Origin: Trichobilharzia regenti
Lineage: Eukaryota; Platyhelminthes; Trematoda; Strigeidida; Schistosomatidae
Direction of reading: 5' to 3'
Length of the DNA stretch: 64,000 bases
Assembly (NCBI GenBank): GCA_944472135.2
Contig: OX235267.1
Location: forward strand, 42,306,650-42,370,649
The first letter of the stretch is position 1; every line of letters starts with the position of its first letter. This document shows positions 33,390-44,329 of this stretch, one piece after another. The translations under genes and the position numbers were made by a program. The notes under the pieces are model-generated. The model was not told the origin of the DNA. It was given only the letters and a program-made list of their open reading frames with translations, and did not search any database.

Positions 33390-33990
33390 TCTCTTAGACT
33401 GTATATCCTTATTCCGAAATTTATTACTTGTCTTTCTCCCTGTTTAATCTCTAATTTTAATGATTCTCTTTGTGGTTGTTTGATACATTGATAATGTATT
33501 GTGTTTAAGAGGTCATTTCGTTTGAATGGGTCAAGGTGACTGTCGCCTTTGGTTGTGTAAGGAAATTGTTTGATCTGTGTTACTTAAGGACAAGAGTTTT
33601 TCATCTCACCATACTGGGAATATTCCGTTTGATTCTCGTATACTTCATACGGGCAATTTTGGTTAACTAATTTTGTTCTATAGTACTTGTTTTGTTCTTA
33701 GAAACTGTCTAATGACACTTTTGAAGTAATTTTGAGGTTTTAATCTTGTTGTTATTATTATTATTGTTGTTGAACAGAAGTGCATAGATCTAACTATGAA
33801 TAATCGTGTTTTCGCCATCTATCTTTGGAGCGTTTTGTGACTGCGTAGGCCTGAAAGAAGTTTTGGACATCTATACACTAGGAAGTAAAGAGTGGTTTCC
33901 TGAATTCAGACGGCAATGAGTAGGTTTTCCTTGTGACACAGTCTGTCAGAACAATTTTTATTAGACCGGAAAAAATTCTTGAAGAATATA
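33390..33990 (+). repeat. Dispersed repeat F, copy at 33 kb
   Basis: Long patchy match to 58090-58560 in the same orientation (TACTTGTTTTGTTCTTAG, CGTTTTGTGACTGCGTAGG, TCAGACGGCAATGAGTAGG). Noncoding; family not recognised. Confidence 0.65.
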
Positions 33991-34485
33991 TTCATCCAGC
34001 GATGAATTATTTTAGGCGTTATCTCCTCTTGAAATATATATATACAAATATATATTGGCGGAAACGAAGTTTCACATAGGCAATTGTGAGATGTACAAAT
34101 GCCTAGTCATCTTTATCAACAAATGAACACTTGAGTGGAATGTTGATTCGAAAAGACAAATAAATGTGAGCCATAATTTAAACAACAACAATAACAACAA
34201 TGATAGTAACATCACGCCTCAATGATTGACGAGACAAAAGTGTCGTCAGACGTAAACACTTTGTGATTTGTCTCTAAAATTATAAGCGTTTACTATTTGC
34301 CTATTAGATTTCTTATATTCTGATAATAAAGACACCGATTTGTTTTCAAGCAATATATATATGACTCCACTACTTGGAATGTACTCACATTGTAAATCAA
34401 TACAGTTTAATGTCCGCTAGAGAAACACTTGAAAATTCCAATTGTCAACACCAATTTTAAGTCAGTCAGCTCTTCAGAGACTTCA
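33991..34485. other. Intron sequence, unassigned
   Basis: AT-rich with short (TA)n runs near 34038 and 34060 and a CAA run near 34188. No gene or known repeat supported. Confidence 0.4.
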
Positions 34486-34489
34486 CTCG

Positions 34490-34900
34490 TCATCTAAAGC
34501 ATTCCAAACAGGCTAATGCAGATGTTTATCAACGGCTGCCTTCTACGACTACATACTGAAGATGATAGGTCGACCAGAAAGCCTGGAGACGAAGTAGGCA
34601 ACACTCAATTACTCAACAAATATTCTGGCGAAATTGAAGACGAACTGAACAAAGGTTGTAGAGCCAGTTGAATGACATCACATTCCAGGCCATCGCTCGA
34701 ATAGAGACCGACTAAAAAAATCCAAGTTGTGCTGGTATCTGAGAGTGAGATGGATGACATTGCGTGAGGGAAAGGTAAAATCTTATGGGGAATCATGGAG
34801 CCAACGAAAGCAGACTGCAGAGAATTAGAGTAAAATGGAGGTGTGCTGTTGGACCTCTTTGTCTCACCTCAAAACCAAAGGGATAAGAATAATAATAATG
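34490..34900 (+). mobile_element. RTE-clade LINE 3' fragment, decayed
   Basis: The FIN.CL region (GTTTATCAACGGCTGCCTTC) through LNDITFQAIAR-like and W..ARG-rich domain to the tail CCTCTTTGTCTCACCTC and AATAATAATAAT. Frame lost. Confidence 0.65.
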
Positions 34901-34929
34901 AGAAATTTCGTGAAGTATTTCCTAAACCT

Positions 34930-35095
34930 TATTTTTTATTTTATTACTCTATTCCTTTGCTTTCCAACTGCAACACATCACTTCAAGCTTAGGCTTTGAA
35001 ATTTTAGTCACAGTAGTGCTTTTTTACAGGATGATGTTGCTAGCCTTTTTTACCTGGGTTTCCATTGGGATTTAGAAGTCCGCCGGTATGGGATT
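34930..35095 (-). repeat. Degenerate SINE (family B2)
   Basis: Weak minus-strand match: AGGATGATGTTGCTAGCC and GCAACACATCACTTCAAGC in the order of the B2 body; the head is decayed. Confidence 0.45.
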
Positions 35096-35419
35096 GGACC
35101 GCTTAGTTGGAGAATTTATTCAACTGATTCCAAATAATCATGGAAATAACGGAAGTTCTTCAAGAACAATAATAACACAAAATTGGCGACTATCATTACT
35201 TACTGTTCTAGTGGAGAATCCTGAGTGTTGGGTTCTAAGCACAGCTGGGACATTATTGTTCATTGGGATGCACACATATTTGTCCGAGGGGTTCAAAACG
35301 AGATGAAATGAGCTTCTGTCACTCCACTACTAGATACCAACAAAGAATTAACTTTAATTTAGGAATCATAACAAAATTGTATTAACTATTCAAGAAGCCA
35401 GTATGCCCCGATAAGGCTG
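35096..35419 (+). other. Unassigned stretch between SINE and PLE fragments
   Basis: A 72-codon frame (35088-35306) shows no recognisable domain and I do not treat it as a gene. Nothing else seen. Confidence 0.35.
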
Positions 35420-36290
35420 GTCGAATCGATCAACAAATACGGTAGGAAATCATTGCCATCGTTCAGTTATATTCACAAAGGAATTGGAAAGTGAATCAAA
35501 GATTCCATTTCTGGACGTCGAATTAAGAAGAAGAGATGCTGGAGCCTTGAAAAAATCTATTGACAGAAAACCATCATGGATTAGTCAACTGACAAACTCT
35601 TATAGTTAAGTAACCTTTGGAGTGGAACAAAGAGCTGTCAGCATTTCACTGGGCATAGTATCAGAAGAATTCGTACCACTGACCAGCTAGAAGAAGAGTG
35701 CTTATTTCTCAAAATATCCCGGCTTAAAATGAGGAACTAACACACTTCTTGAAGAAGAAAATGGAACCAAAGCCAAGAAGAGAAGAATATAGTTCAGTGC
35801 CGATGAGAATAATGTATTTGAATCTAGGCTTTAGGAGAGACTCAGCGTAAGATATCATAAAGAGGAGAATCTTTAGTTCCTCGTAAAAGACCTTTCGTGC
35901 AGCAACACTAAGAGTGATATTTTCTAGCTACCCACTGAATCTAAGCAATTTGAAGAACAAATTCCTGCATGTAACTACTCCAGTGTGCGTATATCAAATC
36001 AATGGGCACATAGATCGTTCTATGCAAGTTTCTGCATAATGTGTTAAAGAACAATACCCAGAATGCCTGAAAAGAGACGAAGTTAGTTTAACCAGAAATT
36101 CTATAACAATTCTTCAGCAAGTGTCGTAATATCTCAGCTGACTCATTACTCAGATTCATTTAAAAAACAGACAAAAATCTACCAAAGGTAGCGTATTTCC
36201 AAATTTTGTACTGAAGAAGCCATCGATTCATACATTTAGAAGCAGGATTCGTGATTTAAAAAGAAATTGGTCCAACGCTTACATTTATCA
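35420..36290 (+). pseudogene. PLE fragment: RT thumb, linker, endonuclease
   Basis: LEKESKIPFLDVELRRRDAG (35490-35545) and SIDRKPSWISQLTNSYS are the RT region after the catalytic box. ISLGIVSEEFVPLT and a linker follow, then a very decayed endonuclease (CVYIKSMGT-like, QYPECLKRDEV) ending near 36280. Stops and frameshifts occur throughout. Confidence 0.65.
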
Positions 36291-36344
36291 TGGATCTAGT
36301 TTGGTTAGATTTAGTAGTCTTTGGATTTTGTTTTTTTTTTACAA

Positions 36345-36625
36345 GTTTGACCACGGATTAATATCATTTAGAGAACCATTGAAAACCAGTTACGGGGAGT
36401 ACTGGAAAGCCAGCTGTTTCATCCTAGTTAGGAATCATCGGAAGTAGGCACCCACAGAGTAAGGTTCAAACACTGGACCTTACGGTTGCTAGGCAACCTC
36501 GTATACCATTCAGCCACTGGGGCACAATTCAATGGCTAGCCCATAAATTTTAACTTCTACCAATTCGTGATTTAGCGCAACTGGCACCAACCAATGCCAT
36601 CGGTGGGAAATCCATCCTTATAATT
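36345..36625 (-). repeat. Hammerhead SINE, minus copy
   Basis: Minus strand: 5' segment (AATTGGTAGAAGTTAAAATT), A box (CCAGTGGCTGAATGGTATAC), decayed B box, ribozyme region CCGATGATTCCTAACTAGG then ATGAAACAGCTGGC, tail. The CTGA and cleavage triplet are altered. Confidence 0.7.
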
Positions 36626-37600
36626 CCTTTATTTTTGTTTTCCATCTTCAGTTATAAAAAGGCTACTATTTCATTTTGTTTCCATGCTCATCCCATTCAT
36701 ACTTATCTTCGTTAAAAGAAAAAGCTATTTCACGTGTTATGCAACATTTTTCTAATCCTGTGTAGTTTTGTTTCTAAGCCCCTTTTAAACCGTATCCACA
36801 CCTTTGAATTTTCATATCAAATTGAAAATTATTGCCTCTATTAATCTTCTTCCTCGTTATTATGTGGAGTTGAATAATAATAATAATAACTGCACCCGTG
36901 AAATCGAGGAGAAGATGCCTTCACTAAGCTCCTTTTTCTTTTCTCTCGAATATTTTATTTCGCTTGATTAGGTTTCCTCTAGAGTTTCTGAAGTAGGATG
37001 CACTTTTAAAATGCTACTGTTGCATTATATAAAAAAAACATCCAAGCATTCAACAAATTAGCCCTAGATGTTCCAGAAATTTGTACAGTATTGCCGTCAA
37101 AGTGGCAGTCAACTACCCCTACAAACTTTTGTTCATCATCAAGTGAGTTGACAGTTCTAGTTATATACCTAAATACTTCATTTGATTAGCAAATTTTACT
37201 CAGTAATTACATCTAATATACCTTGACTTCAAAGGAATAAAGCCGAAACAATTAAGTTAGTGATAATAATAATAATAATAATAGTAATTCAAAGTCGGAG
37301 TGTTTGTCATTACTTCATAAAAATAGCTAACTATAAAACTCCTGGTGATTTCGCACAATCTGTTTACTTAACAGCTCGATTTATTTATTTGATCAACTGT
37401 CCACCTTTGTAAGATAACAAGTGATTTATATCTTTTAATAATGTGTAAACAAATAAAATCTGAAAACAAGAGATCACAAAACGAAATCTAAAAATTTATC
37501 TTAATGGAATCGGGTGCCATGATTGTGGTTTGTAGGCTACTGATAAGATTTCCCATAAGCAATACACTGTGTCATTTCTTCTAAATTACAGAAAAACGAA
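36626..37600. other. Intron sequence, mostly unassigned
   Basis: AAT runs near 36870 and 37264. The words CCTGTGTAGTTTTGTTTCTA and CATATCAAATTGAAAATTAT (36760-36830) match the PLE arm unit at 46.4-46.5 kb, so part of this is PLE terminal repeat. No gene. Confidence 0.4.
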
Positions 37601-37779
37601 TTAAGTTGTATCAATGAAGTGATATCAGTTAGAGAACCAGAGAAAATCAGAGAGTAGTGGAAGGCTTTTTCGTCCTAGTTTGAGAGTCAATTAAAGTACA
37701 AACCCCATTATGGATGAGATTTTACTTTGATAAATCACACACAGTGTTGTACAGTTATATTAACTGATAATATAAGTTA

Positions 37780-38021
37780 TTAAACGTTCAGACAAACACT
37801 TTACAGTGAACAAGAATGGAAGACGAGAGACTGTTTCAATTGATCGAATCAAACCCGCATACACCGACAACGACTTCGAATCTACATCGGCAGCTGCGCA
37901 ATCAAATAATCAAACATCCGAATCCCCTCCACCGGCACCAAGTCTTATCCTCCCTCCATATCACACACGTAGTGGTCGGCAAATCAGTAAACCGGCTCGC
38001 TACGTTCATTTTGAGGACTAA
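37780..38021 (+). pseudogene. Gypsy Pol C-terminus
   Basis: The last about 80 residues of a Gypsy polyprotein after integrase. RSDKHFTVNKNGRRETVSID is the SH3-like strand that ends in RIKPAY; a disordered Pro/Ser linker and the typical YHTRSGRQISKPARYVHFED end follow. A one-base deletion at about 37770 breaks the frame upstream. The frame 37816-38100 is a shadow. Confidence 0.8.
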
Positions 38022-38496
38022 CAAAAGAAAAATAATTAAAAATTATTATTATCTTTTTCGTTTAGACATTATCATCATGACGGTTAGTATTTCGTCGTAA
38101 ACTTTGATGTTACTATCACTATTATTTATTTATATGTACCTCACCGAAAAAACAGGTAGTGTCCTTTCCAAAAACTATTGATCTTTAATCCATATTTTTT
38201 AAATGTTTCTTTCCCCTCCTTAATTACTGTGTATTTACATATTTTTCTTTATACATTAAAAATCTATGTTCATGGTTAGTGCAAATTTCAGTGACATGAC
38301 TTTCTATTTCAATTTTTATTGCAGAACTCATTGTATATGCTTTCAGACTTTACATGATTCACATACCTTCTCGCGTTTATGCATGTTGTAATATATCCCT
38401 ACTTTTAATCAAAAATTGTTATTACTATTATTATTTACTTCACAGTTTTACGTATCATTTTCTGGTTGTCTCTCCGGACCTCCAAGGGGGGAGCCG

Positions 38497-38970
38497 TGTG
38501 GAGTACGTAAAAATGTGATTGTACACTTTTTGGTTACTTGTATAAATTCGAGATATTGTACATAATTTTTGTTTAAAACGCTTCTTGTTGAAATATACAT
38601 AACTTCCGTGTACAATTGAAAAATACACTCTGCTGTTGGAGACTTCGTCTTCTCCCTGGTCACTTCTGCTTGCTTGCTTCACTCACACCGTGTTGTATAC
38701 TTTGGATTTATTGTAGGAGCCTACTACTCTCAAACAAAGACATTTCTACAACCGGAACACAGCAGCTACAGCAGACGCAGTCCAAACAATTAACGTGCCC
38801 GTGGATTATATAATTAATTTGTAGCCGAGGACTTAGACTTTATATCCAAGTAATCCTTTTTGTTGCTATAACTCGTCACTGTATTTTTGGTAATATATTG
38901 TGATTTAACACTCCACTGACTTGGATTATTACTTTTATATTTGGAATGTTAGTGAACTCTAATATTAGTC
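38497..38970 (+). repeat. Probable 3' LTR of the Gypsy fragment
   Basis: Begins TGTGGAGTACG right after a polypurine tract. A promoter/leader-like segment follows (ACACTCTGCTGTTGGAGACT, CTTCTCCCTGGTCACTTC), then a 3' part with TTGGATTATTACTTTTATAT. No CA terminus is visible before the inverted arm begins at 38973, so the right edge is uncertain or truncated. Confidence 0.5.
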
Positions 38971-39420
38971 CCCGGGTTTGATTCGATCAATTGAAACAGT
39001 CTCTCGTCTTCCATTCTTGTTCACTGTAAAGTGTTTGTCTGAACGTTTAATAACTTATATTATCAGTTAATATAACTGTACAACACTGTGTGTGATTTAT
39101 CAGAATAAAATCTTATCCATAATGGAGTTATACTCTACCAGCACAGTGGCCAAGTTTTTATACTTATATCAAAGTACAAACCCACCTCACAGTTACAAGG
39201 TAAGCTCGTAGACCATCCAGACGATTGGAACCAGTTCATCGACCCATGAAAGCCAACTTCAACTAATTCGTGATTTTAGCCCGACTACCAGCCAATGTAA
39301 GTGGCGATGATTTGTACTCACTCTTGACCTGGTAGACTCTATCGGTTACGACTTCTTATGCTAGAATTACAAATTGGTAGAAGTTAGAATTCATGGGTCA
39401 TTGAGTCAAGTTGAACAAAG

Positions 39421-39980
39421 GAGGAATGAAACTTTTTGTGGAACAATACAGAAAGCATGAAGCTAAAACAAAAACGCTGGATACGAATAACTGTGGCAAA
39501 TGGAACTTTCAATGCAGGGTTGCTGAATTTCATCAAATATCATTGTGTTCTGTTACAGGATGATTAATGATACGCACTTTCTCTAATAATGGCTTTCAAT
39601 CTGGGCAGACAAATGATAATATGTAATTGACTGGTTTTAACTGTGAATTTTTGCACAGAAGTACAGGAATTTGAGCTACTAAACTCCATATTAGCACACA
39701 GAGAAGGACAAAAGACAGAAGAGGTTCAAAAGAACAATAATAAGCTGAAGTGTGATGGAGGAAGAATGGTGTTACATGGAAAGACTTTACGGTTTAGTGG
39801 ATATGAGAGATCACAAAGACTGAGTGCATATTAATCACTGTGAAAACAGCTTTCGGTCATATTACCAATTTAAGAAGAACAAAGTTCAGAGAAGAGTAGT
39901 CTCTTTTTGGTGGCGAATTCATTCACTGCAACTGTAAAGTTGTATTGTCCTTCAACAACTCCAAAGATAAACTATCGCAT
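39421..39980. other. Unassigned, with PLE terminal repeat at the right
   Basis: A 63-codon frame at 39643-39834 has no recognisable domain. The block at 39890-39945 (GGCGAATTCATTCACTGCAA) is a PLE terminal repeat, mirrored at 42.14 kb. Confidence 0.4.
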
Positions 39981-39984
39981 GTGC

Positions 39985-40330
39985 CCTTTGTCTGTATGCA
40001 TCTACCAATTCACTTGTTCGCGTGGAGCAAGATATGTAGGTCGTTCAATGTATGTTTTATCTAAAAGAGTCAGTTAAAGAACATTATCCCGCTTGGCGAC
40101 GAAAAGGTAACAATGGATCAATAAGAAGTGCTATAATTGAACATATAATCAACACTGGTCACTCAGTATGTAAGAAGAATTCATTCTAAGTCATGTACAA
40201 AGTCAAAAGAAGCCTCCCGTTTTCAATGGGAGGCTTCCGTATACTTTGCATTGCCGAGGAGGCCATAGCGATCCGGAGAGAAAATCCTGATTTGTTTGCA
40301 CTGAAGAAACTTCTCCATCCCCTCCTCCTT
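39985..40330 (+). pseudogene. PLE GIY-YIG endonuclease fragment
   Basis: CIYQFTCSRGARYVGRSMYV (39998 onward) has the cysteine pair and GIY-YIG core (ARYVGRS). A stop follows KRVS, and AIIEHIINTGHS and AEEAIAIRRENPDLFALKK appear across frameshifts. Confidence 0.75.
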
Positions 40331-40559
40331 CTACCTTCGGTATAATTCTAAGTTTCACGACTTTGTAAATAATGTTTTGTTTTCATTTTTGTTTTTTTGA
40401 ACTTTTGAGTGGAATCTTAGTAGTAACATCTTCTTAACCAACCTTTTATTTGTTTATTCTTTCTACTCATTACATAATTTACCTTTTGAACACGTGTCTC
40501 CATTAATATCCTATTTCATATTATGAAAAAGAGAAGACGTTCAGAGAAGGGACTCTTTT

Positions 40560-40736
40560 CGGCGAATTCTATCAGATGTTCTAAGATGAAGCCGCGATGA
40601 CATCGTTTTTCTCTTTTGTAAAACCATGTTGGTAAGTGTTCACTTTCCAAACGTATCACCGAACACTTACCAACATAGTTTTACAAAGCAGAAAAACGAT
40701 GTCATCGCGGCTTCATCTTAGAACATCTGATAGAAT
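40560..40736 (+). repeat. 76-bp inverted repeat inside a PLE endonuclease
   Basis: 40566-40641 and 40661-40736 are near-perfect reverse complements (a few mismatches near the inner side) with a 19-bp spacer. Both carry the start of the endonuclease HL motif region, so the coding strand is duplicated head to head. Confidence 0.88.
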
Positions 40737-40918
40737 CTGGACACCAAGCTACAGCCCGAACAAACTTCAAAGTCGTCTACAGAGTAAGAAGTAGTCTTCC
40801 TGAAGGTGTACGAATCAGACTTCGTCAAACTGCAGAAGCAATGGCAATTCACTTGCTAAGTCCTAAACTCTGTATACAGAAGAAGTTCGTTCAATCACTA
40901 CACTTGCGATGGACGTAA
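40661..40918 (+). pseudogene. PLE endonuclease C-terminal half, one stop
   Basis: One frame runs from EHLPT through a TAG (40676-40678), then FYKAEKRCHRGFILEHLIES, SGHQATARTNFKVVYRV, TAEAMAIHLLSPKLCIQKKF and VQSLHLRWT to the natural stop. The inverted mirror copy has TGG at the position of the TAG, so the stop arose after the duplication. Confidence 0.82.
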
Positions 40919-41565
40919 TCTATCTTATCACCCGACAAGTAAATTCTACCTAATCTTTTTTTGTCTGAGTCTTCATTGGTATTAGTTTGTCATCTGAATT
41001 GTAATATTTTACATTTTCAACTTTCTTGTTCCCTAACCCCACCCGATTTAATTTCTACACCTCACTACCGCTGTTACTGACTTGACTAACGCTCAATTTC
41101 TACTCATTTATGTTATGTCATCCAACTTAATTGCTCAATTTCAGTTCTAATTTAAATGGCATTATTCTTGACCCCATTTCTACTTTGTCTCTACCTGTAA
41201 TTACCTCTGTTGCTATTCTGACCTAAGTTGAAGCATTTTAGTCAATTATATTACGTCATCTAACTTACTAACTCAATCTTAGTTGCTTTAGTTGCTGTAT
41301 AATTAACCTTGTTTCTATATTAGATTATTCTTGTGTTACCTGATCAATTATCTAAACTTGACAAACCTCATGTACACAAACATATACAAATAATTATATA
41401 TAAATGCGATTTTACAGCTATGGGAATTAATTCCCCGAAAAGAGTCTCTTCGCTGCCCGTCTTCTCCTTTCCATATGACTCAATGAGGATTATCAAGCTA
41501 TTTCATATTACGCAACCATTTTCAATACTACCTATCACCACCCTCCCCCTAATAATTAAAATTTT
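40919..41565. other. PLE 3' region and terminal repeat; otherwise unassigned
   Basis: The stretch 41400-41530 (TGCGATTTTACAGCTATGGG, CTTTCCATATGACTCAATGA, TTCATATTACGCAACCATTT) matches PLE terminal repeats elsewhere. The rest, upstream, is T-rich and noncoding. Confidence 0.45.
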
Positions 41566-41569
41566 GTTT

Positions 41570-41988
41570 CAGGATTTCATCATGAGCTGACATTAATTAG
41601 AGAACCACTGGAAAACCTGGGAGTACTGGACAGTTGTTTCGTCCTAGTTTCGGAATCTTCATCAGTACGAACCCACCGGGATTCGAACCTGAGACTTTCC
41701 GGTTACAAGGCTAGCGAGCTCGTATACCATACCATACCGAATTGGCAGAAATTAGAATTCAAGGACCATTGTATCGGGTCCAAGTGGCTTAATGGTATAC
41801 GAGCTCGCTAGCTTTGTAACCGGAAGGACCTGGGTTCGAATCCCGTGGGTGCGTACTGCTGGAGAGTCCCAAACTAGGCTGACGAAACAGCTTTACAGTA
41901 CTCCCAGGTTTTCCAATGGTTCTCTAACTAATGTCAGCTCATGATGAAATCCTGAAACCAATCAAATCCCTACAAACCAACACTTAAA
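41570..41988 (+). repeat. Hammerhead SINE pair, head to head
   Basis: A minus-sense half (41572-41735) and a plus-sense copy (41740-41988) meet at ACCATACCATACCG. The plus copy has A box CAAGTGGCTTAATGGTATAC, B box GGGTTCGAATCCCGTGG and ribozyme CTGGAGAG...CTGACGAAACAGC, so A6 of the core is changed to G. It interrupts sequence that continues in the right arm of the large inverted repeat (near 54752-54790). Confidence 0.82.
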
Positions 41989-43224
41989 TTACAATTTTGA
42001 TTACCCATGACATTTCTGAAACCTTTCGATGGCGTAAACAGTAAACAGTAACCCGAATTAATTTTTATTTTAATTTTATTTGGACAATCCTAATGTACAC
42101 AAACGCAAAGAAGTATACATAAATACGATCGTACGTCTAAGTGAATGAATTCGCCGCCAAAAAATACTCTACGCTAAACTTTGTTTTCCCTTATATATTC
42201 ATGTCTAGATGGGTATTTTCCATGAATATTACCAATTGCCTCTCATCGTTGGTTCTTAACATCCCAAGGATTCCAATCAGGCAGTCTACACTTTCCTACG
42301 TGGCTTAAAACTAACTGTCAAACTTTTTAATGAACTAACCGATAATATGTAGCTTAGAACAAGCACAACGTTTAGCTAAAATTCATAAGCAGATAAGTAG
42401 ATTTAGTAAGATTATTAATTCGCGAAAAATTATTAAGCTACATGAATTTCCATTTCAGTCATTCGCTGGAATACAACAAAATTTACTTTATAGTTCAACA
42501 AATATCCTTAGTAAATAAGCATACCAATTTCAAATGTGAAAACATTTATGTGCAATAAACGTCAGTCAAATTAATTAGCATTGTGTTTGAACATTGAACA
42601 TTGAATTACAAGTAATTTAAACAAACTAACTAGCTAACTTTTTCACTGTCCAAAACAGAAAAACCAGAAATAATTAAAACGAGTAGTAGCTTAGTAATAT
42701 CAAACCATAGAAGATACTAAAAAGATGGTGTCAGAGAAGGGAATTTACTTTTCGACGAAGTGATCAACATTCGTGCATTTATAGTAAATGGGTGAGAAAA
42801 ATGTAGGACTATTTGTGGTCAGGGGGTTAAAATCATAGCAATAACAAAATATAGAAAAAATCCCCATGTAGACATTTAGAAAACAGAAGGAATGAGCGGA
42901 GAAATATTTACTTTTCAATTAGATCCATATCTCACTGCGGCTCTACTGTAATACATATAGCATGTCTTATTACAATACACAACAATTTACCAATCAAGTG
43001 GCGATGTGTTTATTAACAATAATTAGTCAGTGTCAACATGTTAATGGGGTGATAATTGACGAAGAAAATTAATACACACACAATTAGAAGGTAGAAATGG
43101 TTACAACACGTGGATTGCATAATGCATAATTTTGGAAAAATGAAGAGTGATTAAGGAATAAGTGTGTGCACATGTTGATTACGCAACAGATTCCTAAAGG
43201 AAAACAAAACGATATTTTTTATTA

Positions 43225-43400
43225 CAGCTCGATTCCACACTGTATTCTTAGTACAAGTATGGAATTTTCAGCATGTGATATCAGTAGCCCAAATTTCGCA
43301 GGCCGACCACTGATATCAGGTGTGCGTCGGCAGGGGAAGGAAGCCCGGATCATGTGCATGGTCAGCGAGAGTCCTAACCACTGTGCCATCGACGCAGCGG
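43225..43400 (-). repeat. SINE family B1 in the left arm
   Basis: Minus strand: GATGGCACAGTGGTTAGGAC (A box), decayed B box, GGTCGGCCTGCGAAATTTGG, GAAAATTCCATACTTGTACT. Mirrored at 53350-53525. Confidence 0.8.
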
Positions 43401-43446
43401 TAACATGTAACCAAAAGTGAAGTAGTCTGAAAAATAATAAAATAAC

Positions 43447-43713
43447 TTGGACAATTACAGCAAAGCTTTACCACACCTTGTACATAGCGAGCACAAGATT
43501 GACGTTAATACAGCTTTGAAAATTATTTATCGCATTCTTACTAATCTTAATTTCGATTTCCGAGTTCGTCTTCTGAATGCGGCTGGAGCAATAGGAATCC
43601 ACCTGAAGAAGCCAAACCTGTGTGTTCAGAAGAAGTGTGTACAGCCACTTTCCTCACGTTGGCCATCGCTGCATGGATGTATAAACCGGACTACTTCACC
43701 TCCCTCTCCTTAA
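43447..43713 (+). pseudogene. PLE endonuclease end in the left arm
   Basis: ALPHLVHSEHKIDVNTALKI, FDFRVRLLNAAGAIGIHLKK and PNLCVQKKCVQPL match the end of the endonuclease at 15.9-16.5 kb; a GIY-YIG core is not present upstream. Mirrored at 53037-53303 with one residue difference. Confidence 0.82.
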
Positions 43714-43874
43714 AACTTCTAAAAATAATAATTGTCCGAATATTATTTTATTACTCTTCTGACCACTTCATCTTTACTTACAAGTTGTCATTGTCCAAAT
43801 CGTTTTATTTGTCTTTAACAATCTTCTACGTGATCAACCTGTGAACACGCTTATTCCTTAATATTTTCTTATGC

Positions 43875-44240
43875 TTGCTAGTGACTTGCTACAGGGTGGA
43901 ATTTCCTGGAATTCTAGTGAGGAGTCGTGACCAGTGAGGTCCATCCAGTCACAATTGAGGATGGATGTCCCACTGATGATGACATTGGTTGGGGTCACGC
44001 TGAATCACGAATTGGTAGAAGGTAGAATTTATACGGTGACCATTGAGTTGTATTCCAGTCGCTGAATGGTATACGAGGTTTCCAGTGGAACTGGAAGGTC
44101 ATGGAATCGAACTCCACTGTGGTGGGTACGTACTGCTGATGATTCCCAGACTTGTTGGTTTTCAATGGTTTTCAAACTGATATCAGTCCGTGGTCTAACT
44201 TGAATAAACAAATCTCATCCCTATAAACCAACTCTTGATA
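43875..44240 (+). repeat. Hammerhead SINE in the left arm, core deleted
   Basis: 5' segment, A box CCAGTCGCTGAATGGTATAC, B box GGAATCGAACTCCAC, then GTACTGCTGATGATTCCCAG, where stem II and GAAA are deleted. Tail CAAACTGATATCAGTCCGTG. Mirror at 52520-52870. Confidence 0.78.
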
Positions 44241-44329
44241 TCTCACTCTTTGCAATATCAAATACATAAAACAGAAATATTTAAAACGAGTATTAGTTTA
44301 GTTAAGTCACGGAATCATTCTAACTTATA

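Larger units (their letters stand above)
37706..39170 (+). mobile_element. Gypsy-type LTR retrotransposon 3' end, composite with inverted arms
   Basis: Contains the end of a Gypsy Pol, a polypurine tract (CAAGGGGGGAG near 38486) and an LTR-like block from TGTGGAG (38497) to about 38970. A 153-bp segment (37705-37857) covering the Pol end is present again in reverse at 38973-39125. The outermost 45 bp on the right (to 39170) is unique. Confidence 0.7.
37605..39420 (-). repeat. Hammerhead SINE split by a Gypsy-derived insertion
   Basis: The SINE tail and ribozyme (37618-37705, with CTTTTTCGTCCTAGTTTGAG) resume with the tRNA-like and 5' part at 39171-39365. AAAGTACAAACCC sits on both sides of the insertion (37693-37705 and 39171-39183). 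A short plus-sense piece (AAATTGGTAGAAGTTAGAAT) follows at 39370-39410. Confidence 0.78.

Noticed and set aside
40560..40740. 76-bp hairpin as a pri-miRNA or terminator
   Set aside because: Both arms are endonuclease coding sequence; a transposon foldback explains it.
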